Assembly: GCA_948439405.1 (NCBI GenBank)
Contig: CAOJNB010000015.1
Span: 1 to 42,300 of the forward strand
Source of the DNA: an uncultured Coriobacteriaceae bacterium
GTDB taxonomy: Bacteria > Actinomycetota > Coriobacteriia > Coriobacteriales > Atopobiaceae
Reading direction: 5' to 3'
DNA length: 42,300 nucleotides
Shown: positions 35,270-42,300 of the stretch, piece by piece
Layout of the letters: every line of letters starts with the position of its first letter
Position numbering within the stretch: the first letter of the stretch is position 1
The notes under the pieces: generated by a model
The model's database searches: none
What the model saw: the letters and a program-made list of their open reading frames with translations, nothing else
Told to the model about the DNA's origin: nothing
Position numbers and translations under genes: made by a program

Positions 35270-35402
35270 GACTGCCTCCCTGGTCCGTGGGACGTCCCTC
35301 CGTCCTGGTAGGATAGCCGCGACGACGGCGCCGCGACGCGGGTCGCGACGCCGCTCGGCGAGCGCGGGAGGTCCGCGCCGCGGAGGCGAGGGGAGGGCGC
35401 CT

Positions 35403-37376
35403 GTGGCTGGGAGAGGGGACGCGGGCGCGCCGGGCCTGCGCGAGCTCGTCGCGAAGGTCCCCACCGAGCCGGGCTGCTACCTGTGGAAGGACGCCGCCGG
35501 CGAGGTCCTCTACGTGGGCAAGGCGAAGAACCTGCGCGCCAGGATGCGCCAGTACGTGCTCGGCGAGGACGAGCGCGACCGCATCAAGGTGATGATGCAC
35601 GAGGTCGCGGACTTCGACTACGTCGTCGTGGCCTCCGAGCACGAGGCGCTCGTGCTCGAGATGAACCTCATCCAGCAGTACCACCCTCCCTACAACGTCG
35701 ACCTGCGCGACGACAAGAGCTATCCCTTCATCGCCGTGACGCGCGGCGACGTCTACCCCGCGATCAAGTACACCCGCGAGCGCCACCGCCCCGGCACGCG
35801 CTACTACGGCCCCTACACCGACGCCCGCGCCGCCAAGCAGACGATCGACATCGTCCGGAGGCTCACCCCGGTGTGCGTGGCGACCTGCCCGGGCTGGAAG
35901 CGCGTGCGCCGCCTGCTCGAGGCGGACGAGGGGGCGGAGGGCGTCGTCGAGCTGCTCTGCGCGCAGAACGGGCGCCCCTGCTTCGACTTCCACGTGGGCC
36001 GCGGCCCCGGCGTGTGCGTGGGCGCGGTCAGCCCAGAGGAGTACGCCGGCAACGTCGCCCAGGTGGAGCGCTTCCTCTCCGGCCACAAGTCCGAGTTCGT
36101 CGCCGAGCTCGAGGCCGAGATGCGCGACGCCGCCGCCGAGCTCGACTTCGAGCGCGCGGGGCGGCTGAAGAGGCGCCTCGAGACGATCCGCGACCTGGAC
36201 TCGCGCCAGCAGGTCGTCTTTCCCGCGGCCGTGGACCTCGACGCGGTCGGGTTCTGGCGCGAGGAGACGATCGCGGGCGCATGCGTGTTCCTCGTGCGCG
36301 AGGGCCGCGTGGTGCGCACGGTGGACTTCGTCCTCGACAAGGGCCTCGACGTCGGCGAGCAGGACCTCGTCGGCGGCTTCGTGAAGCGCTACTACGACCG
36401 CACGAGCGACCTGCCGCTCGAGGTCGACCTGCCCTGCGAGCTCGAGGACGCCGACGCGCTCGCCGGCTGGCTCACGGCGCGCCGCGGTCGCAGGGTGCGC
36501 CTGCACGTGCCCCGGCGCGGGGAGAAGCGCCGCCTGCGGGAGATGGCCGACACCAACGCGCGCCACGCGCTGATGCGCTACGAGCTCAAGACCGGCTACG
36601 AGGACAGGCGGACGAACGAGGCCCTGCTCGAGCTCGAGAGCGCGCTCGCCCTCGACGAGCCGCCGATGCGGATCGAGTGCTACGACGTCTCGACCATCCA
36701 CGGCAAGCACACCGTCGCCTCGATGGTGGTGTTCACGGCAGGCCAGCCCGACAAGTCCCAGTACCGCCGCTTCAAGGTGCGCACCCCCCTCGAGGAGGCC
36801 AACGACGTCGCCTCGATGCGCGAGGTCCTCGCGCGCCGCTTCGCCCCCGAGCGCCTCGCCGACGAGCGCTTCGGCTCCCTGCCGGACCTGCTGATCCTCG
36901 ACGGCGGCAAGCCCCAGCTCAACGCGGTGTCCGCCCAGCTCGCCGAGATGGGCGTGGAGGTGCCGCTCGCCGGCCTCGCCAAGTCGGACGAGGAGCTGTT
37001 CGTGACCTGGGACGACGACCCGGTCGTCCTGCCCTCGGGCTCCGCCTCGCTCTACCTGGTCAAGCGGGTGCGCGACGAGGCCCACCGCTTCGCGATCACC
37101 TTCCACCGCGAGCTGCGCGACAAGGCGATGACCGTCTCGATCCTCGACGAGATCGACGGGGTGGGGCCCGCGCGCAAGCGGGCACTGCGCCGCGCCTTCC
37201 CCTCGATGCGCCGCCTGCGCGAGGCTACGCTCGAGGAGATCGCCGCCGTCGACGGGATCCCCGAGGCCGTGGCGCGCGAGGTCCACGACACGCTGCGCGC
37301 CTGGGAGGCCGAGCTCGCCGAGGAGCGCGGGGCCGCCTCGGGCGACGAGGGGGAGGGCGCCGGCGAGGGGGCCTGA
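35403..37376 (+). CDS. uvrC: Excinuclease ABC subunit C
   Basis: 657 residues. UvrC makes both incisions in nucleotide excision repair. Domains in order: GIY-YIG nuclease (PTEPGCYLW...VLYVGKAKNLRARMRQY), cysteine region (about 158-205), UVR helix pair (AAAELDFERAGRLKRRLETI), RNase H-like nuclease (IECYDVSTIHGKHTVASMVVF, LLILDGGKPQL) and C-terminal helix-hairpin-helix. The cysteine region departs from the Fe-S pattern: Cys162, then about 19 extra residues, Cys193 (RPC), Gly201 where the third Cys is expected, and Cys205. The GTG at 35403 lies after GGGGAGGG. A weak -10 (TAGGAT, 35309) is the only promoter hint; I see no LexA box here. Confidence 0.96.
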   Translation: MAGRGDAGAPGLRELVAKVPTEPGCYLWKDAAGEVLYVGKAKNLRARMRQYVLGEDERDRIKVMMHEVADFDYVVVASEHEALVLEMNLIQQYHPPYNVDLRDDKSYPFIAVTRGDVYPAIKYTRERHRPGTRYYGPYTDARAAKQTIDIVRRLTPVCVATCPGWKRVRRLLEADEGAEGVVELLCAQNGRPCFDFHVGRGPGVCVGAVSPEEYAGNVAQVERFLSGHKSEFVAELEAEMRDAAAELDFERAGRLKRRLETIRDLDSRQQVVFPAAVDLDAVGFWREETIAGACVFLVREGRVVRTVDFVLDKGLDVGEQDLVGGFVKRYYDRTSDLPLEVDLPCELEDADALAGWLTARRGRRVRLHVPRRGEKRRLREMADTNARHALMRYELKTGYEDRRTNEALLELESALALDEPPMRIECYDVSTIHGKHTVASMVVFTAGQPDKSQYRRFKVRTPLEEANDVASMREVLARRFAPERLADERFGSLPDLLILDGGKPQLNAVSAQLAEMGVEVPLAGLAKSDEELFVTWDDDPVVLPSGSASLYLVKRVRDEAHRFAITFHRELRDKAMTVSILDEIDGVGPARKRALRRAFPSMRRLREATLEEIAAVDGIPEAVAREVHDTLRAWEAELAEERGAASGDEGEGAGEGA

Positions 37377-37389
37377 GGCCCGGGCGCCC

Positions 37390-37395
37390 TATACT
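37390..37395 (+). promoter_or_regulatory. Possible -10 element for rapZ-whiA
   Basis: TATACT, 34 nt before the rapZ start, in the 53-bp gap after uvrC. No -35 matches 17 nt upstream, but the same hexamer serves uvrA and tRNA-Pro in this window. Confidence 0.4.
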
Positions 37396-37429
37396 TCTCT
37401 CAGACCGCCGGCCAGCGAGGGGAGGCCCC

Positions 37430-38326
37430 ATGGACGAGCACGCCGCGCGCGCGGCCGTCCCCGACGTCGTCATCATCACGGGGATGAGCGGCGCCGGGCG
37501 CACCGAGGCCATGCACACCTTCGAGGACATGGGCTACTACGTGATCGACAACCTGCCCCCCTCGCTGATCCTGTCGCTCGCCCAGCTCGTGGGCATCGAC
37601 TCGGGCCTGGGCCGCCATCTCGCCGTCGTGTGCGACCTGCGCAGCCAGGGCCTGTTCGACATGCTCGGCCCCGCCCTCGACGAGCTCGCCGCCTCCGAGG
37701 TGAGCTCCGCCGTCGTGTTCCTCGACGCCTCCGACGAGTCCCTGCGCCGCCGCTTCTCCAGCGCGCGCCGCCGCCACCCGCTCTCCCGCGAGGGCGAGCC
37801 CAACTCGAGCGCGATCGCCCGCGAGCGCGCCCAGCTCGCCGACGTGCGCCGCCGCGCCGACGTCGTCATCGACACGAGCGGCCTGCCCGTCGCCGAGCTG
37901 CGCCGCCGCCTGCGCGCCTCGTTCTCGGAGCTCTCCGAACAGCAGCTGCTCGAGGTCCACGTGTTCTCCTTCGGCTTCAAGCACGGCATGCCCGTCGAGG
38001 CCGACCTGATCATCGACGTGCGCTTCCTGCCGAACCCCTTCTACGACCCCGCGCTGCGCGAGCTCACCGGCGCCGACGCGCCCGTGGTGGACTTCGTGAT
38101 GGGGCGGCCGGAGACGCGTTGCTTCCTGGAGGCCTGGTACGCGCTGCTCGACGCCGTGATGCCAGGCTACGTGGCGGAGGGCAAGCGGCTGCTCTCGATC
38201 GGGGTGGGCTGCACCGGCGGCCAGCACCGCTCCGTCGCGCTGGCCAACGCGACGGGCGCGCGCCTCGAGGGGCAGGGCTACCGGGTGAGCGTGAGCCACC
38301 GCGACCTGCCGCTCGCCCGGGGATAG
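37430..38326 (+). CDS. rapZ: RapZ/YvcJ-family nucleotide-binding protein
   Basis: 298 residues. The N-terminal P-loop is GMSGAGRT (18-25), with Arg in place of Lys as in several actinobacterial homologues, followed by MGYYVIDNLPPSLI. The C-terminal half has SFGFKHGMPVEADLIIDVRFLPNPFY and IGVGCTGGQHRSVA, the RapZ signature. In enterobacteria RapZ binds an RNA and controls glmS; in Gram-positives the role is less clear, but it nearly always precedes whiA, as here (9 bp apart). The ATG follows GGGGAGG. Confidence 0.94.
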   Translation: MDEHAARAAVPDVVIITGMSGAGRTEAMHTFEDMGYYVIDNLPPSLILSLAQLVGIDSGLGRHLAVVCDLRSQGLFDMLGPALDELAASEVSSAVVFLDASDESLRRRFSSARRRHPLSREGEPNSSAIARERAQLADVRRRADVVIDTSGLPVAELRRRLRASFSELSEQQLLEVHVFSFGFKHGMPVEADLIIDVRFLPNPFYDPALRELTGADAPVVDFVMGRPETRCFLEAWYALLDAVMPGYVAEGKRLLSIGVGCTGGQHRSVALANATGARLEGQGYRVSVSHRDLPLARG

Positions 38327-38335
38327 GGAGGCGCC

Positions 38336-39277
38336 GTGTCGTTCACCGCCGAGGTCAAGGACGAGCTCGCCCGCGTCGAAGGCAGGTGCCCGGACTGCGA
38401 GGCGGCGGAGCTGTCCGCCCTCGTCCACGTGTGCGGGACGCTCTCGTTCCACGGCTCGGGGGCCTACTCGGTGCGCGTCACGACCGAGACGGGTGCGGTC
38501 GCCCGCACGCTGATCCGCCTCACCCACAAGCTGTTCGACCTGGACACCTCCCTCACGGTGCGCCGGTCGCTGCTGCACAAGAGCCGCAACTACCTGATCG
38601 AGCTCGGCGTGCAGCCGGGCCTCGAGGACGCCCTCGTACGTCTGGGCATCCTCTCGCCGGGGCGCGGGCTGGCCCAGGGGGTGCCGACCGAGCTCGTCGA
38701 GCGCCCCTGCTGCGCCGAGGCCTACCTGCGCGGCGCCTTCATGGCCGGCGGCTTCGTGGCGGACCCGCGCGGCGACTTCCACCTCGAGGTCGCCGTCACC
38801 GGCGAGCGCTACGCGGCCGACCTCGTGGCGCTGTGCGCCCGCGCGCAGGTCCGCGCGCGCCTGAACCACCGCCGCGGCGCCTACGCGATCTACCTGAAGA
38901 GCTACGACGACATCGTCCGCGTGCTGCGGGCGATGGGGGGCCGGCGCTCCGCCGCCGCGCTCGAGGCCGTGCGGCGGATGAAGTCCGTGAAGAGCGACGT
39001 GAACCGCCGCGTGAACGCCGAGGTGGCCAACCAGGCCCGCGCGGGCGGGGCCGCCGCCGAGCAGCTCGCCCTGATCGACGCCGTCGAGCGGGAGGTGGGC
39101 CTGGGGGCGCTGCCGCCGGCGCTGCGCGAGTTCTGCCGGCTGCGCCGCGCCAACCCCGACCTGCCCCTCTCCGAGCTGGGCGAGCAGGCGTCCCCGCCGC
39201 TCTCGAAATCGGCCCTCTACCATCGCGTCCTGCGGCTTCGGGCGATCCTCGCCGAGGCGCGCGGGGACGGCACGTGA
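38336..39277 (+). CDS. whiA: WhiA sporulation/cell-division type regulator
   Basis: 313 residues. WhiA combines a LAGLIDADG homing-endonuclease-like N-terminal half, without nuclease activity, and a C-terminal helix-turn-helix. Visible parts are MSFTAEVKDELARVE at the N-terminus, AYLRGAFMAGGFVADPRGDFHLEV in the middle, and the C-terminal NPDLPLSELGEQASPPLSKSALYHRVLRL helix-turn-helix (quoted in part: LSELGEQASPPLSKSALYHR). It is a DNA-binding regulator of division and differentiation genes in actinobacteria and is found in non-sporulating relatives too. The GTG start follows GGGAGG. It ends 176 bp before gap. Confidence 0.95.
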   Translation: MSFTAEVKDELARVEGRCPDCEAAELSALVHVCGTLSFHGSGAYSVRVTTETGAVARTLIRLTHKLFDLDTSLTVRRSLLHKSRNYLIELGVQPGLEDALVRLGILSPGRGLAQGVPTELVERPCCAEAYLRGAFMAGGFVADPRGDFHLEVAVTGERYAADLVALCARAQVRARLNHRRGAYAIYLKSYDDIVRVLRAMGGRRSAAALEAVRRMKSVKSDVNRRVNAEVANQARAGGAAAEQLALIDAVEREVGLGALPPALREFCRLRRANPDLPLSELGEQASPPLSKSALYHRVLRLRAILAEARGDGT

Positions 39278-39359
39278 GGGGAGGGCGACCCCTCCGCCGC
39301 GGCCGCGCGATCGCGCGTCGCGGCGCCGTTCTTCTGCGTCAGCCGTCCGCGAGATGGGG

Positions 39360-39397
39360 TACTATCCATGGTGGCATGTACGTAAAGGCATGTACGT
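39360..39397 (+). promoter_or_regulatory. Likely gap promoter with two direct repeats
   Basis: TACTAT (39360-39365) is a good -10, about 90 nt before gap; the -35 is weak. Just after it are two exact copies of GGCATGTACGT (39373-39383 and 39387-39397), 14 bp apart, which would lie in the early leader. Such a repeat could bind a regulator of glycolytic genes or affect the mRNA leader. The rest of the 176-bp gap shows a GC-rich inverted patch (CGCGCGATCGCGCG-like) before the promoter. Confidence 0.5.
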
Positions 39398-39453
39398 CCA
39401 TGTTGGTCCAGTCGGCGCACAGGGTGCCGGAGGGCCCGCGAAAGGAGTAAGGC

Positions 39454-40479
39454 ATGGCAGTTAAGGTTGCTATCAACGGCTTCGGCCGCATCGGCCGTCT
39501 GGCCTTCCGCCAGATGTTCGGCCACGAGGGCTCCGAGATCGTCGCCATCAACGACCTCACCAGCCCCGACATGCTCGCGTACCTTCTGAAGTACGACACC
39601 ACCCAGGGCAACTACTCCCGTGACCACGAGGTCGTGGCCGGCGAGGACTCCATCACCGTCGACGGCAAGAAGATCACCATCTACGCCGAGGCCGACGCGA
39701 ACAACCTGCCGTGGGGCGAGCTCGACGTCGACGTCGTGCTCGAGTGCACCGGCTTCTACACCTCCAAGGACAAGGCCCAGGCGCACATCAACGCCGGCGC
39801 CAAGAAGGTCGTCATCTCCGCTCCCGCGGGCAACGACCTGCCGACCATCGTCTTCAACGTCAACCACGAGACGCTGACCGCCGATGACAACATCATCTCC
39901 GCGGCCTCCTGCACCACCAACTGCCTCGCCCCGATGGCCAAGGGCCTGAACGACTACGCCACCATCGTGTCCGGCATCATGACCACCATCCACGCCTACA
40001 CCGGTGACCAGATGCCGCTCGACGGCCCGCAGAAGAAGGGCAACAAGCGCCGCAGCCGCGCCTGCGCCCAGAACATCGTGCCGAACTCCACCGGCGCCGC
40101 CAAGGCCATCGGCCTGGTCCTCCCCGAGCTCAACGGCAAGCTGATCGGCGCCGCCCAGCGCGTCCCGACCCCGACCGGCTCGATCACCAACCTCTACTGC
40201 GTGGTCGACAAGGTCGTCACCGTCGACGAGGTCAACGCCGCGATGAAGGCCTACGCCGCCACCATCCCGGAGACCTTCGCCTACAACGAGGACGACATCG
40301 TCTCCTCCGACATCATCGGCGAGACCCACGGCTCGATCTTCGACGCCACCCAGACCATGGTCGAGGACCTCGGCAACGGCCAGAGCCTCGTCCAGGTCAC
40401 CTCTTGGTACGACAACGAGAACTCCTACACCTCCCAGATGGTCCGCACCATCAAGTACTTCGAGAAGTTCGTCGCCTAG
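39454..40479 (+). CDS. gap: Type I glyceraldehyde-3-phosphate dehydrogenase
   Basis: 341 residues. It oxidises glyceraldehyde 3-phosphate with NAD in glycolysis. Rossmann motif [15 protein letters not shown] at the N-terminus; catalytic Cys153 in [15 protein letters not shown]; substrate region [21 protein letters not shown] (shortened: [18 protein letters not shown]) and [15 protein letters not shown] at the end. The ATG follows AAAGGAGTAAGGC, a strong site. Codon use is strongly biased to C-ending codons, as expected of a highly expressed gene. It is first in gap-pgk-tpiA. Confidence 0.98.
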   Translation: MAVKVAINGFGRIGRLAFRQMFGHEGSEIVAINDLTSPDMLAYLLKYDTTQGNYSRDHEVVAGEDSITVDGKKITIYAEADANNLPWGELDVDVVLECTGFYTSKDKAQAHINAGAKKVVISAPAGNDLPTIVFNVNHETLTADDNIISAASCTTNCLAPMAKGLNDYATIVSGIMTTIHAYTGDQMPLDGPQKKGNKRRSRACAQNIVPNSTGAAKAIGLVLPELNGKLIGAAQRVPTPTGSITNLYCVVDKVVTVDEVNAAMKAYAATIPETFAYNEDDIVSSDIIGETHGSIFDATQTMVEDLGNGQSLVQVTSWYDNENSYTSQMVRTIKYFEKFVA

Positions 40480-40503
40480 TCGTTACCTCGGCTTTGCATC
40501 TAG

Positions 40504-40541
40504 GGGGTGCGGTCGCAGCTCTCGGGCCGCGGCCGCGCCCC
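40504..40541 (+). terminator. Rho-independent terminator between gap and pgk
   Basis: GGGGTGCGGTCGC (40504-40516) pairs with GCGGCCGCGCCCC (40529-40541) over 13 bp with two G-U pairs, a 12-nt loop, then TTTTGTGTTT. It is the only hairpin in the window with a real T-tract. It starts 25 nt after the gap stop; pgk begins 38 nt after it with no visible promoter between, so it probably works as a partial terminator that makes more gap than pgk mRNA. Confidence 0.8.
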
Positions 40542-40578
40542 TTTTGTGTTTGCACCTTCCACCAGCTAAGGAGTAAGC

Positions 40579-41769
40579 ATGGCCTTTACCAAGAAGACCG
40601 TCCGCGACGCCGACGTCGAGGGCAAGCGCGTCCTCATGCGCGTTGACTTCAACGTGCCCCTGAAGGACGGCGTGGTCACCGACGACACCCGCGTGCGTGC
40701 CGCCATCCCCACCATCAAGTACCTCAAGGAGCACAACGCCAAGATCATCCTGATGAGCCACCTTGGCCGTCCCGATGGCACCGGCTTCCAGCCCGAGCTT
40801 TCCCTGCGCCCCGCCGCCGAGAAGCTCGCTGAGCTCACCGGCTTTGACGTGAAGTTCGTCGAGGACACCTACGGCGAGAAGGCCAAGGAGGCCGTCGACG
40901 CCCTCCAGCCCGGCGACATCCTCGTCCTCGAGAACGTCCGCTTCGACAAGCGCGAGAAGAAGAACGACCCCGAGATCGCCAAGACCCTCGCTTCCTACGG
41001 CGATATCTTCGTCCTCGACGCCTTCGGCACCGCTCACCGTGCCCAGGGCTCCGTCGTGGGCCCCGCCGCCTACCTGCCCGCTTACGCCGGCTTCCTGCTC
41101 GAGAAGGAGGTCGACACCCTGACCTCCATCTTCGCCGACCCCGAGCGCCCCTTCGTCGCCATCGTCGGCGGCTCCAAGGTGTCCTCCAAGATCGGCGTCC
41201 TCGATCACCTCATCGACTCCGCCGACACCCTGATCATCGGCGGCGGCATGGCCTACACCTTCTTTATGGCCAAGGGCTACACCGTCGGCACCTCCCTCAA
41301 GGAGGAGGACTGGGTCGAGCGCGCGGGCGAGATGCTCAAGAAGGCCGAGGCCAAGGGCGTCAAGATCCTGCTCCCCGTCGACAACGTGGTCGCCGATCAC
41401 TTCGGCGAGGACGCCAAGGGCGAGGTCGTCGAGTCCGACAAGATCCCCGATGACCGCATGGGCATGGACATCGGCCCCAAGACCCGCGAGCTCTACGCCG
41501 AGGCCATCAAGGGCGCCAAGACCGTCTTCTGGAACGGCCCCATGGGCGTCTTCGAGTTCGACAACTTCGCTCACGGCACCGAGGCCGTCTGCCGCGCCGT
41601 GGCTGACGCTGACTGCACGTCCATCATCGGTGGCGGCGACTCCGTCGCGGCCGTCAACAAGTTCGGCCTGGCCGACAAGATGAGCTGGATCTCCACCGGT
41701 GGTGGCGCTTCCATGGAGCTCGTCGAGGGCAAGGCCCTTCCCGGAGTGGAGGCGCTTCTCGATGCGTAA
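40579..41769 (+). CDS. pgk: Phosphoglycerate kinase
   Basis: 396 residues. It transfers phosphate from 1,3-bisphosphoglycerate to ADP. Signatures: RVDFNVPLKDG (substrate loop), MSHLGRPDG, LENVRFDKREKKNDP, VGGSKVSSKIGVL, FWNGPMGVFEFDNFAHGT and the C-terminal IIGGGDSVAAVNKFG and TGGGASMELVEGK that bind the nucleotide. The ATG follows AAGGAGTAAGC. Its last 8 bp overlap tpiA, so the two are translated together. Confidence 0.98.
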   Translation: MAFTKKTVRDADVEGKRVLMRVDFNVPLKDGVVTDDTRVRAAIPTIKYLKEHNAKIILMSHLGRPDGTGFQPELSLRPAAEKLAELTGFDVKFVEDTYGEKAKEAVDALQPGDILVLENVRFDKREKKNDPEIAKTLASYGDIFVLDAFGTAHRAQGSVVGPAAYLPAYAGFLLEKEVDTLTSIFADPERPFVAIVGGSKVSSKIGVLDHLIDSADTLIIGGGMAYTFFMAKGYTVGTSLKEEDWVERAGEMLKKAEAKGVKILLPVDNVVADHFGEDAKGEVVESDKIPDDRMGMDIGPKTRELYAEAIKGAKTVFWNGPMGVFEFDNFAHGTEAVCRAVADADCTSIIGGGDSVAAVNKFGLADKMSWISTGGGASMELVEGKALPGVEALLDA

Positions 41770-42300
41770 CCGCATGATCGCTGGCAACTGGAAGATGAAC
41801 AAGACCTACTCCGAGGCCGTCACCCTGGCCAAGGAGCTCGCCGAGGCCCTCGGCGAGGGCAACGGCGTCGACGTCGTCGTCTGCCCGCCGACCGTCGACC
41901 TCAAGGGCGTCGGAGAGGTCATCGAGCAGACCAACGCCCCGATGGCGCTCGGTGCCCAGAACGTCTACTTCGAGGAGTCCGGCGCCTACACCGGCGAGAC
42001 CGCTCCCGACATGCTCACCGCGATCGGCGCCGAGTACTGCATCATCGGCCACTCCGAGCGTCGCGAGTACTTCGGCGAGACCGACGAGGACGTCAACAAG
42101 AAGGCCAAGGCGCTCATGGCCCACGGCATCGTGCCCATCAGCTGCTGCGGCGAGCCCCTCGAGATCCGCGAGGCCGGCACCCACGTCGAGTACGTCGTGA
42201 ACCAGGTCAAGGCCGACACCGAGGGCCTCGAGATCAGCGACCCCGCCAAGTACGTCGTCGCCTACGAGCCCATCTGGGCCATCGGCACCGGCAAGACCGC
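41762..42300 (+). CDS. tpiA: Triosephosphate isomerase (3' end beyond window)
   Basis: Open to the window edge, 179 codons of about 250. It interconverts dihydroxyacetone phosphate and glyceraldehyde 3-phosphate. Catalytic residues are in place: Asn and Lys in AGNWKMNK at the N-terminus, His97 in IIGHSERR and Glu169 in YEPIWAIGTGKTA. The ATG at 41762 lies inside pgk; ATG 41774 (MIAGNWK) is an alternative that would drop the first four residues. Confidence 0.96.
   Translation, partial: MRNRMIAGNWKMNKTYSEAVTLAKELAEALGEGNGVDVVVCPPTVDLKGVGEVIEQTNAPMALGAQNVYFEESGAYTGETAPDMLTAIGAEYCIIGHSERREYFGETDEDVNKKAKALMAHGIVPISCCGEPLEIREAGTHVEYVVNQVKADTEGLEISDPAKYVVAYEPIWAIGTGKT

Noticed and set aside
34193..35311. 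372-codon open frame on the + strand opposite the PHP gene and through the inverted-repeat element
   Set aside because: The PHP motifs are clear on the other strand; this frame has Val/Gly/Ala/His-rich composition with no recognisable domain and starts within the palindrome.

Overview
This 42.3-kb window is GC-rich chromosomal DNA from an actinobacterium, most likely of class Coriobacteriia. Three things point there: the block uvrC-rapZ-whiA-gap-pgk-tpiA, which is typical of Gram-positive high-GC genomes; a single clpP next to clpX, where most other actinobacteria have two in tandem; and a HisZ-dependent short-form HisG, where Actinomycetia usually carry the long HisG. Class is an inference. 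Nearly everything is on the + strand; only a partial tRNA-Pro at the left edge and a PHP phosphatase are on the - strand.

Layout. 1-12.3 kb is housekeeping: tRNA-Pro, NADP-type glutamate dehydrogenase (gdhA), tRNA-Leu, trigger factor with clpP-clpX (folding and proteolysis), a Ppx/GppA phosphatase with polyphosphate kinase (polyphosphate turnover), uvrA behind a LexA-type box, and a YbaK tRNA deacylase. murJ follows, then a complete branched-chain amino acid type ABC transporter, livJHMGF (14.0-18.9 kb). A structured 305-bp intergenic stretch with long inverted repeats and a palindromic operator-like site leads into the histidine operon: a HisZ-HisG fusion, hisD, C, B, H, A, F (19.2-26.1 kb), and after an interruption hisI-hisE (33.4-34.2 kb). 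A convergent PHP histidinol-phosphatase candidate (34.5-35.3 kb) would supply the one step missing from the operon, so the whole pathway appears to be in the window. Then come uvrC, rapZ, whiA and the glycolytic run gap-pgk-tpiA (cut by the window edge).

The accessory island. Between hisF and hisI lies a four-gene cassette (26.27-33.39 kb) of visibly lower GC. It encodes a dynamin-like GTPase (split by an apparent one-base frameshift), a 1135-residue HerA/FtsK-superfamily ATPase with a long Ser/Thr/Gly-rich segment, a WHH-like HNH/EndoVII nuclease toxin with a disordered N-terminus carrying a repeated LDEL-type motif, and a small immunity-type protein overlapping the toxin gene. The genes are tightly spaced or overlapping. 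I infer a toxin-immunity module with its own ATPase and membrane-remodelling GTPase: either a delivery system for the nuclease or a HerA-nuclease defence system. This is the best candidate here for an undescribed system.

Other points of interest are a 225-bp element with 69-bp inverted arms between hisE and the phosphatase gene, LexA-like boxes in front of uvrA and clpP, an intercistronic terminator between gap and pgk, an altered Fe-S cysteine set in UvrC, and the HisZ-HisG fusion.
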